The notes beneath the pieces were generated by a model. That model made no database searches and was not told the origin of the DNA. It was given only the letters and a program-made list of their open reading frames with translations. DNA of 40,751 nt. Origin: Nocardioidaceae bacterium. Lineage in GTDB: Bacteria > Actinomycetota > Actinomycetes > Propionibacteriales > Nocardioidaceae. The stretch spans positions 1 to 40,751 of the forward strand of contig WQZX01000027.1 in assembly GCA_009780515.1 (NCBI GenBank), given 5' to 3'. The translations under genes were made by a program, and so were the position numbers. Below are positions 7,947 through 19,823 of the stretch, one piece after another. Each line of letters opens with the position of its first letter. Within the stretch, counting starts at the first letter, position 1.

Positions 7947-8792
7947 ATGACGATCACGATGCGCACCCGCGCCTCGGGGACGGCTGCGCTCCACGTCATC
8001 GACCTGCGCCCTCGCGCGATGGCCCGCCGGGCCACCGTGCTGCGGGAGCAGCTGGTGGCCCGGCGGCGGAGGGTGGCGCCGGGCCACCAACGACCACTCG
8101 AGATCGTCCTGGACGTCCTGGACCGGACCGCGTGGGTGCCCGCGCCGGACCTCGACGCCTGGGAGCGGCTGCTGGACCTCGTGGAGACCCACGACGGCGC
8201 CCACTCGATCCCCGCGGTCTCGGCGGCCTCGAACCTGTTCGGGCTCGCCGTCTTCGGCGACGTGCTCGACCACGCGGCGCTGGCGGACCTCGCCGAGCAC
8301 CTCGGCGGCACCCGGCTCGCCCGCCTCCAGCACCGGCACGGCGCACCCCTCGAGGGCCATGCCGCGCTGCCGCTGACCAGCCGGGCGATCAGGCGGATGG
8401 TCTCCGCCTCCCTGGGGGCCCGCCTCGCGGCGGATCCCCTGACCGAGCACCGGGCGGACCAGATCGACCATGCGTCGCTCCGGGCCGCACAGGCGCTGCT
8501 GGTCCAGGGCACCGATCGGACCTGGACGGTCCCGGTGCTCGACTCACCGGAGGAGCTGGTCGACATCGCGTCCCACGGGACCGTCGTCGAGTGGCGCCAC
8601 CACATCGCGATGGTGATGGCCGACCCGTGGTCGCCGTACACCGCACGGGTCGTGGACCTCGCCGAGCAGGCGGGCGACTCCCACGCCGCGGCGGTGATCG
8701 CGGTCGTCGTCGACCTGTGTCGCGAACAAGCTGCCGAGGTCGGACTCGCTCCGCTGCCTCGGGAGATCGGCGGCCTCGTGGCCGTCGGCTAG
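7947..8792 (+). CDS. Hypothetical protein, mostly helical
   Basis: 281 residues, starting at ATG 7947 with GAGGAGA as a strong ribosome binding site. I recognise no family. The N-terminal third is rich in Arg (RPRAMARRATVLREQLVARRRR). The rest is Ala/Leu-rich and probably helical, without membrane segments or a signal peptide. Nothing resembles catalytic motifs. It is divergent from the ECF sigma/anti-sigma fusion across 149 bp, so it may be a target of that sigma factor, which is only a guess from position. Confidence 0.7.
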   Translation: MTITMRTRASGTAALHVIDLRPRAMARRATVLREQLVARRRRVAPGHQRPLEIVLDVLDRTAWVPAPDLDAWERLLDLVETHDGAHSIPAVSAASNLFGLAVFGDVLDHAALADLAEHLGGTRLARLQHRHGAPLEGHAALPLTSRAIRRMVSASLGARLAADPLTEHRADQIDHASLRAAQALLVQGTDRTWTVPVLDSPEELVDIASHGTVVEWRHHIAMVMADPWSPYTARVVDLAEQAGDSHAAAVIAVVVDLCREQAAEVGLAPLPREIGGLVAVG

Positions 8793-8799
8793 CAGGGCT

Positions 8800-8898
8800 C
8801 GGGTCCTGCGGGATCACGTACCGAGGTGTCTGGGGGGCACAACGGTGCGACGTGGATGAGCTTCTTCTCGGGCCCGCTCATCCGCCCCGCAGGACCCG
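8800..8898. repeat. Nested inverted repeats between convergent genes
   Basis: An exact 13-bp inverted repeat, CGGGTCCTGCGGG (8800-8812) and CCCGCAGGACCCG (8886-8898), encloses 73 bp. Inside is a further exact 8-bp pair, GGATGAGC (8854-8861) and GCTCATCC (8876-8883). Transcripts from either side could fold into a two-level stem. It probably serves as a bidirectional terminator but is larger than usual; a small structured RNA is the alternative. Confidence 0.6.
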
Positions 8899-8909
8899 GG
8901 TCGCTGCAA

Positions 8910-9833
8910 TCAGCGCCGGGTCTCGAGGTGCCCCAGGACGTGGCCCGCGACCACGCGCGGCTGCTCGAGCTGCAGGAAGTGCCCGGCGCTGGGGACCAGC
9001 GCGACCCTGCTGCCGGCCGGCAGCCGAGGCATGACGCGGTCGACCCAGCGCGGGTCGAGGCAGCCGTCGAAGGCGCCGTGCAGGTAGAGGATCGGCAGCA
9101 GCGGCGGGCCGGTCCAGGCTGCGGCCTCGTCGTTGTAGAGGTCGGGGACCTGCCAGGGCCGCGCCTGCGCCCGGTAGTAGCCGATCGCGGCGGACCGGCG
9201 CGCGCGGTCGGGCGTGGAGGCCGCCAGCAGGGCGAGGTCCTCGCCAGGGTGGTAGCCCGGCGACCAACGGCGCCACAGGTGCTCCACCAGCCTGTCGAAG
9301 CGCTGCTCGGGCAGCGCCGGGATCTGGTTGAACAGGGTGTACCAGCTCATCGCCGCCTGACGCGGCAGGATCCCGAGCCAGTGCGTGAGGTCGCCGCCGG
9401 TGGGATTCATCGCCGGGATCGGGGGCACGGCGAGCGACACGATCGCGCCGTACGGCTGGTCGCGCATCGCGGCGATGCCGTTGCCGGTGATCGCTCCCCA
9501 GTCGTGACCGATGAGGACGGCACGGTCGTCGCCGGCGTACTCGGCGTGGAGGGCGAGGGCGTCGGACATCAGCGCCGGGACGTGGTAGCTGCCGTCGCTG
9601 GGCAGCGTCGAGGGCGCATAGCCGCGCGTGAACGGCGCCACCACGCGGTAGCCGGCCTCCACGAGGTGCGGCGCCAGGTGGCGCCACGTGTGCGCGGTGT
9701 CGGGGAAGCCGTGCAGCAGCACGGCGAGCGGGAGCTCGGGGTCGTCGATGTCGCCCCAGACCAGCGAGGTCAGCGTGACCGTCGGCAGCCGGGTCGTGCG
9801 CAGGAGCTGTTCCACGCGCTCCAGGGTAACCAC
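8910..9833 (-). CDS. Alpha/beta hydrolase, epoxide-hydrolase-like
   Basis: 307 residues. LLHGFPDTAHTWRHLAPHL carries the oxyanion-hole HGFP motif; IGHDWGAITG holds the nucleophile Asp in the H-D-W-G context typical of epoxide hydrolases; SAGHFLQLEQP supplies the catalytic His near the C-terminus. Asp rather than Ser as nucleophile favours an epoxide hydrolase or dehalogenase over an esterase. It is divergent from marR and its start lies 5 bases from the MarR-type palindrome, so it is probably the regulated target. The GTG at 9831-9833 may be too close to the promoter; a GTG at 9813-9815 is an alternative start. Confidence 0.85.
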   Translation of the reverse strand: MVTLERVEQLLRTTRLPTVTLTSLVWGDIDDPELPLAVLLHGFPDTAHTWRHLAPHLVEAGYRVVAPFTRGYAPSTLPSDGSYHVPALMSDALALHAEYAGDDRAVLIGHDWGAITGNGIAAMRDQPYGAIVSLAVPPIPAMNPTGGDLTHWLGILPRQAAMSWYTLFNQIPALPEQRFDRLVEHLWRRWSPGYHPGEDLALLAASTPDRARRSAAIGYYRAQARPWQVPDLYNDEAAAWTGPPLLPILYLHGAFDGCLDPRWVDRVMPRLPAGSRVALVPSAGHFLQLEQPRVVAGHVLGHLETRR

Positions 9834-9869
9834 GCACTATCTTGACATCGAGATTCTTATCCGTGGTTA
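9827..9869. repeat. Perfect 8-bp inverted repeat flanking the MarR palindrome
   Basis: TAACCACG (9827-9834) and CGTGGTTA (9862-9869) are exact inverted repeats lying nearly symmetrically around the MarR palindrome. The left copy covers the hydrolase GTG start; the right copy overlaps the likely marR -10 box. They may be additional half-sites for a second regulator dimer. Confidence 0.55.
9839..9854. promoter_or_regulatory. Probable MarR operator between marR and the hydrolase gene
   Basis: ATCTTGA-CA-TCGAGAT is a 16-bp palindrome with one mismatched pair, of the kind bound by MarR regulators. It overlaps TTGACA (9842-9847), a plausible -35 box for marR with TATAAA at 9868-9873, so binding would repress marR. 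It lies 5 bases before the divergent hydrolase start, so both genes could be controlled at once. Confidence 0.7.
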
Positions 9870-9881
9870 TAAAGTGCAGCC

Positions 9882-10367
9882 ATGCGGGACGAGGTCGACG
9901 AGCTGGCCGAGGCGTGGGCGCGCGAGCGCTCCGACCTCGACCTCGCACCCGTCGCCGTCTTCAGCCGCATCTCCCGGCTCGCCCACCACCTCGACCGCGA
10001 GCGTCGTACGGCGTTCACCGCGCACTCCATCGAGTCCTGGGAGTTCGACGTGCTGGCGGCCCTGCGGCGCGCGGGCGACCCGTACGAGCTCTCCCCCGGC
10101 CGGCTGCTGCGCGAGACGCTGGTGACCAGCGGGACCATGACCAACCGCGTCGACCGCCTCGTCCATCGCGGCCTGGTCGAGCGCCATCCCGACCCGTCCG
10201 ACCGCCGTGGGGTGCTCGTGCGACTCACGCCGGAGGGCAAGGACGCCGTCGACGGGGCGTTCGCCGCGCTGCTCGACGCCGAGAGGGGCCTGCTGGCCGG
10301 CCTCTCCACATCCGACCAGCACACCCTCGCCGGCCTGCTCCGGCGGCTGCTCGCGCCGTACGCCTGA
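9882..10367 (+). CDS. MarR family transcriptional regulator
   Basis: 161 residues, winged-helix dimer typical of MarR. The recognition region reads SPGRLLRETLVTSGTMTNRVDRLVHRGLVERHPDPSDRRGVLVRLTPEG, split here as helix, wing (DRRGVLVRL) and following helix. The DxRxxxVxLT wing pattern is complete. It is divergent from the epoxide-hydrolase-like gene with a 48-bp gap containing the operator, a layout that usually means autorepression and control of the neighbour in response to a small aromatic or reactive ligand. The ligand is unknown. Confidence 0.93.
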   Translation: MRDEVDELAEAWARERSDLDLAPVAVFSRISRLAHHLDRERRTAFTAHSIESWEFDVLAALRRAGDPYELSPGRLLRETLVTSGTMTNRVDRLVHRGLVERHPDPSDRRGVLVRLTPEGKDAVDGAFAALLDAERGLLAGLSTSDQHTLAGLLRRLLAPYA

Positions 10368-10394
10368 GGGCGGTGCGTCGTACCTGACGCCCTC
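10366..10394. terminator. Short hairpin between marR and the ABC-F gene
   Basis: GAGGGCG (10366-10372) and CGCCCTC (10388-10394) are exact 7-bp inverted repeats spanning the whole gap between the two converging stop codons. It could terminate both transcripts. No T run follows. Confidence 0.5.
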
Positions 10395-12207
<1,813 letters not shown>

Positions 12208-12215
<8 letters not shown>

Positions 12216-13128
12216 AGGTCACCACGTGCGCGCCGGCGACCGGACCGGTCGCGATCGCGCAGTCGACGCCGCGCTCCTGCAGCGCCGCCATCGCGCCACG
12301 GGCGGAGAAGCCGTTGTCGAAGAGGGCCAGCATGGTCGGCCCCGACCCCGACAGCAGCACGCCGGCCGCTGCGGTCCCGCGCAGCATCCGCTCGGTCTCG
12401 GCCAGGTCCGGCCGCAGCGCGCGGGCGGGCGCCCAGAGGTCGTTGTCCATGCGAGCGCCGACGGCCCCGACGTCGCCGTCGGCGAGCGCGGCGAGCAGCT
12501 CGGCGGACAGCCGCGGCTCGGCGTCGGCGTCCGGTGAGAGCTCGTCGAAGTGGCGGTAGACCGCGGGCGTCGCGAGCCCGTCGTGGGAGAAGACCGCCAG
12601 CCACCAGCACTCGGTCGCGTCGGGCACGGGGGCGACGACCTCTCCCCTGCCCAGGCCGGTCGCCGTTCCGCCGACGAGCGCGAAGGGTACGTCGCTGCCG
12701 AGGTCGGCGGCGATGGCGAGCATCTCGTCGTCGGGGGTCTCCAGCTCCCACAGCCGGTCGAGCGCGACGAGCGTCGCGGCGGCGTCGGCCGACCCGCCGG
12801 CCATGCCGCCGGCGACCGGGATGCCCTTGGCGATCACGATCTCGGCGGCCAGGTCGCTGCCGTGGTGGGCCACCAGGGCCCGGCCCGCGCGGATCGCGAT
12901 GTTGTCCTCGCCGAGGGGTACGCCGTCGACGGGCTCGACCAGCCGGACCGACCAGTCCTCGGACTGGGTGACGGTGACGTCGTCGTAGAGCGCGACGGCC
13001 TGGTAGATCGTCGCGAGGGGGTGGAAGCCGTCCGCGCGGGGAGCGCCCACGCCCAGCTGGAGGTTGATCTTGGCCGGCGCCCGGACGGTCACGCTCGGCT
13101 CCGGGTCGTCGAAGACGGCGGCGCTCAT
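12208..13128 (-). CDS. ispE: 4-diphosphocytidyl-2-C-methyl-D-erythritol kinase
   Basis: Phosphorylates CDP-methylerythritol in the non-mevalonate isoprenoid pathway. The 306-residue GHMP kinase shows the substrate-binding start [21 protein letters not shown], the glycine-rich ATP loop [15 protein letters not shown], and the third GHMP motif [18 protein letters not shown] at 13126-13128 overlaps the rsmA stop (ATGA), and the stop overlaps the start of the ABC-F gene, so translational coupling across three genes is likely. The rsmA-ispE pairing is conserved in actinobacteria. Confidence 0.97.
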
Positions 13129-13985
13129 CGCGGCGCCCCCACGGCCGCCAGCGCCTCGGCGACGGCGACGAACTCGGCGATGCCGAGCGACTCCCCGCGC
13201 GCGAGCGGGTCGACGCCGGCCTCGTCGAGGGCCGCGATCGCGGCCTCGGCGGAGCCTGCGAGCGGGCGCAGGGCACCGCGCAGGGCCTTGCGGCGCTGCG
13301 CGAACGCCGCGTCGACGACCGCGAAGACGTCCTCGCGGGACACCGCGGTCGTCGGCGGCTCGCGGCGGGTCCAGGCGACCAGGCCGCTGTCGACGTTCGG
13401 CGCGGGCCAGAAGACGTTGCGCCCGATCGCTCCGGCACGGCGTACGTCGGCGAACCAGGCGGCCTTGGCCGACGGGACGCCGTAGGTCTTGGAGCCCGGG
13501 GGCGCGGCGAGGCGGTCGGCGACCTCGGACTGCACCATCACCAGGCCGTGCTCCAGGCTGGGGAGCAGCGCCATGAGGTGCAGGAGCACCGGGACGGAGA
13601 CGTTGTAGGGGAGGTTCGCGACCAGCGCCGTCGGCGGCGGGCCGGGGATCTCGGTGACGCGCAGCGCGTCGGCGGGGACGACCTCGAGACGGTCTGCCAG
13701 CTCGGGCGCGAACTCCCGGACGGTCCCCGGGAGCGCGGTCGCGAGGGCCGGGTCGACCTCGATCGCGGTGACGCTCGCGCCCGCCTCGAGCAGGGCCAGG
13801 GTCAGCGAGCCGAGACCGGGGCCGACCTCCAGGACGACCTCGCCCTCGGCGACACCGGACTCGCGCACGATCCGGCGGACCGTGTTGGGGTCGATGACGA
13901 AGTTCTGGCCCCGCTGCTTGGTCGGCCGGATGTCGAACCGGGCCGCCAAGTCCCGCACCTCCGCGGGACCGAGCAGTCGAGCCAT
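13125..13985 (-). CDS. rsmA: 16S rRNA dimethyladenosine transferase
   Basis: Dimethylates two adjacent adenosines in the 3' terminal helix of 16S rRNA (KsgA). The 286-residue protein has the SAM motif [17 protein letters not shown], the NLPYNVSVP catalytic motif and the start [28 protein letters not shown] chose the ATG at 13983-13985 because family homology begins directly there; an in-frame ATG at 14007-14009 would add eight residues (MRVTRLTR). Both start codons lie in opposite arms of a perfect 18-bp inverted repeat, so the choice of start and its accessibility may depend on RNA folding. Confidence 0.96.
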   Translation of the reverse strand: MARLLGPAEVRDLAARFDIRPTKQRGQNFVIDPNTVRRIVRESGVAEGEVVLEVGPGLGSLTLALLEAGASVTAIEVDPALATALPGTVREFAPELADRLEVVPADALRVTEIPGPPPTALVANLPYNVSVPVLLHLMALLPSLEHGLVMVQSEVADRLAAPPGSKTYGVPSAKAAWFADVRRAGAIGRNVFWPAPNVDSGLVAWTRREPPTTAVSREDVFAVVDAAFAQRRKALRGALRPLAGSAEAAIAALDEAGVDPLARGESLGIAEFVAVAEALAAVGAPR

Positions 13986-14017
13986 GCGGGTCAGCCTAGT
14001 GACCCGCATGGCTCGAC
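13976..14017 (-). promoter_or_regulatory. Perfect 18-bp inverted repeat over the rsmA start
   Basis: Arms 13976-13993 and 14000-14017 are exact inverted repeats of 18 bp around a 6-base loop (GCCTAG). With a 2-base bulge the pairing extends by GCAG/CTGC. In the rpfB-rsmA transcript this would be a very stable hairpin containing both candidate rsmA start codons, and the arms contain no T run. It may act as terminator or attenuator after rpfB, or sequester the rsmA start. Confidence 0.75.
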
Positions 14018-14044
14018 ACTGCTTCGGCGGAGACCCCGTGCGGC

Positions 14045-15394
<1,350 letters not shown>

Positions 15395-15489
15395 TCAACC
15401 ACCGTTTTCCACGGTTTCTGTGGGCCGATTCACCCGATCCCGGCCACTCGTGTCACACGCGTCACGTGCGCCCGCGTGTTAACACACGG

Positions 15490-16335
15490 TCACCAGTGGC
15501 CGCCGAACGCCACCTCGGTGTTCGCGTCCACGGCCGCGCAGAGCGCGGCGAGGTCCTCGCCGCGTTCCTCGGCCATCCGGCGCATCGTCAGCGGCACGAG
15601 GTAGGAGCCGTTGGGGCGCCCGCGGTACGGCGTCGGCGTGAGGTACGGCGCGTCGGTCTCGACCAGGACCCGGTCCTGCGGCGCCAGCCTCAGGGCCTCG
15701 CGGACCGGATCGGCGTTGCCGAAGGTGACCGTGCCGGAGAACGAGAGGTGCGCACCCCGGTCGAGGCACCGGCGGGCGAAGGCGCCGTCGCCGGAGAAGC
15801 AGTGCATCACCCAACGGTCGGGTGCGCCCTCGGCGTCGATCACCTCGAGGATCTCGTCGTGGGTGTCGCGGTCGTGGATCACCAGCGTCTTGTCCAGCCG
15901 CTTGGCCAGGTCGACGTGCCACGCGAACGACTCGCGCTGGACCGCACGACCCTCCTCGCCGGTGCGGAACGCGTCCATGCCGGTCTCGCCGACCGCGCGG
16001 ACCTTGTCGTGGGCCTGCGCCAGCCGCTCGATCTCGGCGAGGGCCGCCTCCAGCTCGCCCGCCTCGGCCAGCCGCGGCGCCTCGTTGGGGTGCAGCGCCA
16101 CACCGGCGACCACCGTCTCGTGACGCGCCGCCACGTCCACCGCCCAGCGGGCCCCACGCAGGTCGCAGCCGATCTGCACCACCCGCCGTACGCCGACGGC
16201 GGCCGCCTCCGCGAGCGCCTGCTCCACCGGCACCGGGTCCTCGCCATCACGGGTGATGTCCATGTGGCAGTGGTTGTCGACGACCGGGTGGGGCAGCGGC
16301 TCCGGGGCCGGGGGCCGCTCGCTGCTGGAGGTCAC
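15490..16335 (-). CDS. tatD: TatD family metal-dependent deoxyribonuclease
   Basis: 281 residues, TIM-barrel hydrolase with two metal sites. The metal ligands are visible: NHCHMD (residues 21-26), GETGMD, the histidine of VIHDRDTHDE, HCFSG and ETDAPYL. Members act as 3'-5' exonucleases or DNases; the cell role is not settled. The GTG start overlaps the stop of the upstream hydrolase (GTGA), indicating translational coupling. tatD next to rpfB, rsmA and ispE is a conserved actinobacterial arrangement. Confidence 0.95.
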   Translation of the reverse strand: MTSSSERPPAPEPLPHPVVDNHCHMDITRDGEDPVPVEQALAEAAAVGVRRVVQIGCDLRGARWAVDVAARHETVVAGVALHPNEAPRLAEAGELEAALAEIERLAQAHDKVRAVGETGMDAFRTGEEGRAVQRESFAWHVDLAKRLDKTLVIHDRDTHDEILEVIDAEGAPDRWVMHCFSGDGAFARRCLDRGAHLSFSGTVTFGNADPVREALRLAPQDRVLVETDAPYLTPTPYRGRPNGSYLVPLTMRRMAEERGEDLAALCAAVDANTEVAFGGHW

Positions 16336-17186
16336 CCGCGGACACGCTCCAAGATCGCGGCGGCCAGCGGGTCGGGCGCGTGGGTCGGGATCCAGTGGCT
16401 GACGCCGGGGAGCTCGACGAAGCGGTAGTCGGCGTGGACGTACTCGCCGGTGTGCTCGGCGCCCCAGCGGCCGAGGGCGGTGTCGCCGTCGCTCCAGACG
16501 TAGGTCGTCGGGACGCCGACGTTGCCGCGGATCGCGCGCGGGTCCGACAGCGGGAGGGCGCGGTACCAGTTGATCGCGGTGCGCAGCGCCCCGTCGTCGA
16601 CGACCTCCGCCCGCACCCGTCGTACGTCGTCGCGGTCCATGCCGGCGCGGCGGAGCAGCCGGTCGAAGACGCCGCTGCGGGTCGCGCTCAGCTCGGGCAG
16701 GAGCGGGAGCTGGAAGAAGCCCATGTACCAGGACTTCAGGATCTGGCCGTGCGGCATCGAGGCGAGGAACGCCTGCGGGTGCGGGACGCTGACCGCGGTC
16801 AGGGTGCGGATCCGGTCGGCGTGGTGGCGGGCCAGGGCCCAGGCCACCATCGCGCCCCAGTCGTGGCCGACGACGTGGACGGTCGCGTCGGGCCCGACGA
16901 GCTGGTCGACCATCGCGACGACGTCCAGCGACAGCTCGGTCACCTGGTACTCGCGACGACGGGTCGGGCGGGCGGCCGGCGAGTAGCCGCGCTGGTCCAT
17001 GGCCAGCGTGCGGTAGCCCGCCTGGTTGAGGATCGGGGCGACGTACCTCCAGCAGGTCGCGCGCTCGGGGAAGCCGTGCAGCAGCACCACCACCTCGCCG
17101 CCGCGCGGCCCCGCGTCGAGGACGTCGAAGACCAGTCCGTCGCGACCGACCGACACCTTGGTCGGCTCCGTGTTCGCATCAGTCAA
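16332..17186 (-). CDS. Alpha/beta hydrolase, epoxide-hydrolase-like
   Basis: About 284 residues. [19 protein letters not shown] supplies the oxyanion hole, [10 protein letters not shown] the nucleophile Asp, and [11 protein letters not shown] the catalytic His. It is similar in type to the hydrolase at 8910-9833 but sits in a housekeeping operon. The likely start is a TTG at 17184-17186, overlapping the rsmI stop by 8 bases with AGGTGG upstream; a GTG at 17154-17156 would remove ten residues. Its stop overlaps the tatD start. The substrate is unknown. Confidence 0.82.
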   Translation of the reverse strand: MTDANTEPTKVSVGRDGLVFDVLDAGPRGGEVVVLLHGFPERATCWRYVAPILNQAGYRTLAMDQRGYSPAARPTRRREYQVTELSLDVVAMVDQLVGPDATVHVVGHDWGAMVAWALARHHADRIRTLTAVSVPHPQAFLASMPHGQILKSWYMGFFQLPLLPELSATRSGVFDRLLRRAGMDRDDVRRVRAEVVDDGALRTAINWYRALPLSDPRAIRGNVGVPTTYVWSDGDTALGRWGAEHTGEYVHADYRFVELPGVSHWIPTHAPDPLAAAILERVRG

Positions 17187-18003
17187 CGTGCACCACCTGG
17201 TAGACCTCGCGCTTCGGCAGCCCGGCACGGACCGCCACCTGGGCGATCGCGTCCTTGCGCCGGACACCGTCGGCCTCCAGCGCCGCGACCGCGGCCCTGA
17301 GGCTATCGGGGTCGGTGGCGATCGTCGCAGTCGCCGTGGTGCCCGAGACCACGACCGTGACCTCGCCGCGTACGCCGGCGGCGGCCCACTCCGCCAGATC
17401 GGCCAGCCCGCCGCGGCGTACCTCCTCGTAGGTCTTGGTCAGCTCGCGGCAGACGGCCGCGGGGCGGTCGCCGCCGAACGCCTCGGCCAGCGCCGCGAGG
17501 GATGCCTCGGTGCGGTGCGGCGACTCGAAGAAGACCATCGTGCGCTGCTCGCTCGCCAGGTCGGCCAGGCGGCGCGACCGCTCCCCCGCCTTGCGCGGCA
17601 GGAAGCCCTCGAAGCAGAACCGGTCGACCGGCAGCCCGGAGACGGCGAGCGCGGTCAGCACCGCCGACGGGCCCGGCACCGCGGTGATCGGCAGGTCCTC
17701 CTCGACGGCCGCAGCGACGAGCCGGTAGCCCGGGTCCGAGACGCTCGGCATGCCGGCGTCGGTCACCAGCACCACCCGCTCGCCCGCCTGCAGCGCCTCG
17801 ACCAGCTGCGGGGTCCGCGCCTGCTCGTTGCCCTCGAAGTAGGAGACGATCCGCGCCGTCAGCTCGACGCCGAGGTCGCTCGCGAGCCGGCGCAGCCGAC
17901 GGGTGTCCTCGGCCGCGATGACGTCCGCGCCGGCGAGCTCCTCGGCCAGCCTCGGCGACGCGTCGTCCGGCCGGCCGATGGGGGTACCTGCCAATACCAG
18001 CAT
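17179..18003 (-). CDS. rsmI: 16S rRNA 2'-O-methyltransferase RsmI
   Basis: Methylates the ribose of C1402 of 16S rRNA. 274 residues of the tetrapyrrole methylase fold: [18 protein letters not shown] at the N-terminus, [24 protein letters not shown] for SAM binding, and [11 protein letters not shown]. The C-terminal part ([22 protein letters not shown]) is the usual small helical domain. ATG at 18001-18003 begins 6 bases after a GATACT hexamer on the minus strand, so the message is probably leaderless. It leads the rsmI-hydrolase-tatD overlapping set. Confidence 0.96.
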   Translation of the reverse strand: MLVLAGTPIGRPDDASPRLAEELAGADVIAAEDTRRLRRLASDLGVELTARIVSYFEGNEQARTPQLVEALQAGERVVLVTDAGMPSVSDPGYRLVAAAVEEDLPITAVPGPSAVLTALAVSGLPVDRFCFEGFLPRKAGERSRRLADLASEQRTMVFFESPHRTEASLAALAEAFGGDRPAAVCRELTKTYEEVRRGGLADLAEWAAAGVRGEVTVVVSGTTATATIATDPDSLRAAVAALEADGVRRKDAIAQVAVRAGLPKREVYQVVHVD

Positions 18004-18009
18004 GCGGCC

Positions 18010-18029
18010 AGTATCCCGACCCGTAGTCT
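18010..18029. promoter_or_regulatory. Back-to-back -10 boxes for rsmI and the mannosyltransferase gene
   Basis: Only 34 bases separate the two divergent start codons. On the minus strand GATACT (18010-18015) lies 6 bases from the rsmI ATG. On the plus strand TAGTCT (18024-18029) lies 8 bases from the mannosyltransferase GTG. Both fit TANNNT-like -10 boxes placed for leaderless transcripts; no room exists for ribosome binding sites, and the -35 regions would overlap the opposite gene start. Confidence 0.6.
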
Positions 18030-18037
18030 GGGCGACC

Positions 18038-19762
18038 GTGACCGCCGTCGACGACAAGCTGGAGAGCCTGTCGACCACCTCGGACGGCGAGCGGCTCCCG
18101 ACGGCCCGTGAGCGCGCGATCAACCCGATCACCACGATGCCGTGGCGCCAGAAGGCGATCGGCTGGCTGGCGCCGATCGGGCTCACGCTGCTGGCGTTCG
18201 GGCTTCGGGTGTGGCACCTGGGGACGCCGCGGATCTTCGCCTTCGACGAGACCTACTACGCCAAGGACGCGTGGTCGCTGCTCAACAACGGCTACCTGCT
18301 CAGCTACAAGGCCGACGCCGACGGCAACCCCAAGACCGACATCAACGCCGACATCCTCGCGGGCCACGTGCACGGCGTGTGGACCAAGATCCCCGAGCTC
18401 GGCGTGCACCCCGACGTCGGCAAGTGGATGATCGCGGTCGGCGAGCACTTCTGGGGGATGAACCCGTTCGGCTGGCGGATCGCCTCGGCGGTCGTCGGCT
18501 CGCTGATGGTGCTGGTGATGGCCCGGATGGTGCGCCGGATGACCGGCTCGACCGTGATCGGCTGCGCCGCCGGGGCGCTGCTCATGCTCGACGGGCTGCA
18601 GTTCGTGCTCTCGCGGCTGGCGCTGCTGGACATCTTCCTGGGGTTCTGGCTGCTCTGCTCGATCGCCTGCCTCGTCGCCGACCGCGACTGGCACCGATCG
18701 CGCCTCGCCCGCGACCGCCGTGTCTGGTTCCGGCCCTGGCTGGTCGGCGCGGGCATCTGCTTCGGGCTGGCCTGCGGCTCGAAGTGGGACGCCGTCTACC
18801 CGCTGGCCGCGTTCGGGATCCTGTGCGTCGTCTGGAGCATCGGGGCCCGCCGCTCGATGCGCATGTCGCGATGGCTCCTCAAGGGCGTCCTCGTCGACGG
18901 GGTCCCCGCCTTCTGCTACCTCGTGCTCGTCGCCCTCGTCGTGTACGTCGCGACCTGGGCCGGCTGGATCGCGCACGCCCGGTCCTACGAGGAGCACCTC
19001 AGCTCGACGCAGTACCGGCAGTACACCGGCCAGGGACACTGCACCGGCACGGGCTCGAACCGCACCTACACCGCGACCGACCTCGACCCGAACCGGAAGT
19101 GGCCGACGGCCATCACCCCCAAGGAGCACCGACCCGGCGGCCTCGTCGGGTTCGTCCGGTCGCTGCGCTCGCTCTGGTACTACCACCAGGACGTCTACAC
19201 GTTCCACACGCACTTCCTGAACTGCTCGACGCACTTCTACCAGTCGAACCCGTCCGGCTGGCTGCTGCTGAACAGACCCGTCGGCGTCGCGGTCACCAAC
19301 GACATCAAGCCCGGCACCGACGGCTGCGAGGCGCCGGCCGACAGCTCCTGCATCCGCCAGGTCCTGCTGCTCGGCAACCCGGTGGTCTGGTGGGGCGGCT
19401 GCCTCGCCCTGCTGTTCGCCCTGGTGATGTGGGTCGGCACGCGCGACTGGAGGTACGGCGTCGCGATCGTCGGCACGTTGAGCACCTGGCTGCCCTGGTT
19501 CCACTTCGACAGCAGACCCATCTTCATCTTCTACGCGATCGCCACGCTGCCCTTCGTGGTGCTCGCGCTCGCCCTCGCGATGGGACACCTCATCGGGCCC
19601 TCGCAGCAGCCGTCGCGTCGTCGTACGACGGGGGTGGTGGTGAGCGGCGCGTACGTCGTCCTGGCGTTGGTGGCGTTCGCCTGGTTCTGGCCGATCTACA
19701 CCAACCAGCTGATCACCCACTCGGAGTGGCTGGACCGGATCTGGTTCTCGCGCTGGGTCTGA
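18038..19762 (+). CDS. Protein O-mannosyltransferase
   Basis: A polytopic membrane enzyme (574 residues) that moves mannose from polyprenyl-phosphate mannose to Ser/Thr of secreted proteins; GT39 family, equivalent in position to Rv1002c of Mycobacterium. The first hydrophobic segment starts at about residue 47, and the acidic FDETYYAKD motif in the first extracytoplasmic loop carries the catalytic Asp-Glu. About ten membrane segments follow. The GTG at 18038 is preceded closely by a -10 box. It is divergent from rsmI, as in Mycobacterium. Whether it also modifies motility proteins is not shown. Confidence 0.93.
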   Translation: MTAVDDKLESLSTTSDGERLPTARERAINPITTMPWRQKAIGWLAPIGLTLLAFGLRVWHLGTPRIFAFDETYYAKDAWSLLNNGYLLSYKADADGNPKTDINADILAGHVHGVWTKIPELGVHPDVGKWMIAVGEHFWGMNPFGWRIASAVVGSLMVLVMARMVRRMTGSTVIGCAAGALLMLDGLQFVLSRLALLDIFLGFWLLCSIACLVADRDWHRSRLARDRRVWFRPWLVGAGICFGLACGSKWDAVYPLAAFGILCVVWSIGARRSMRMSRWLLKGVLVDGVPAFCYLVLVALVVYVATWAGWIAHARSYEEHLSSTQYRQYTGQGHCTGTGSNRTYTATDLDPNRKWPTAITPKEHRPGGLVGFVRSLRSLWYYHQDVYTFHTHFLNCSTHFYQSNPSGWLLLNRPVGVAVTNDIKPGTDGCEAPADSSCIRQVLLLGNPVVWWGGCLALLFALVMWVGTRDWRYGVAIVGTLSTWLPWFHFDSRPIFIFYAIATLPFVVLALALAMGHLIGPSQQPSRRRTTGVVVSGAYVVLALVAFAWFWPIYTNQLITHSEWLDRIWFSRWV

Positions 19763-19768
19763 ACCAGA
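19740..19768 (+). terminator. Hairpin over the mannosyltransferase stop codon
   Basis: TCTGGTTC (19740-19747) and GAACCAGA (19761-19768) are exact 8-bp inverted repeats with a 13-base loop, covering the TGA at 19760-19762. It is a possible terminator before the regulatory region of the next gene; it has no T run. Confidence 0.45.
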
Positions 19769-19791
19769 AGAGCCGATCGGTCCTGCGACAA

Positions 19792-19805
19792 AGGACTAAT
19801 GTCCC
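19792..19805. promoter_or_regulatory. DevR/DosR-like palindrome
   Basis: AGGACTAATGTCCC matches the core GGGACTWWAGTCCC of mycobacterial DevR boxes at 12 of 14 positions and is a clean GGAC-N4-GTCC palindrome. Its centre lies 80 bases before the ATG at 19879, and a DevR-like regulator is encoded at 20381-21100. It is flanked by GCCGATCGGTCC (19772-19783) and GCCGATCGGACC (19816-19827), near-identical direct repeats each containing the palindrome CCGATCGG. Confidence 0.55.
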
Positions 19806-19823
19806 AGTAACACCTGCCGATCG
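19797..19823 (+). promoter_or_regulatory. Possible FliA/WhiG-type promoter overlapping the DevR-like box
   Basis: TAAT (19797-19800), 15 bases, GCCGATCG (19816-19823) fits the TAAA-N15-GCCGATAA consensus of FliA/WhiG sigma factors better than the other motility promoters here in its -10 part. The same bases also form the DevR-like palindrome, so one of the two readings may be chance. Confidence 0.35.

Noticed and set aside
13125..14009. rsmA starting at the upstream ATG (14007-14009)
   Set aside because: It is in frame, but the family's conserved start begins immediately at the ATG at 13983-13985; the extra eight residues have no support.
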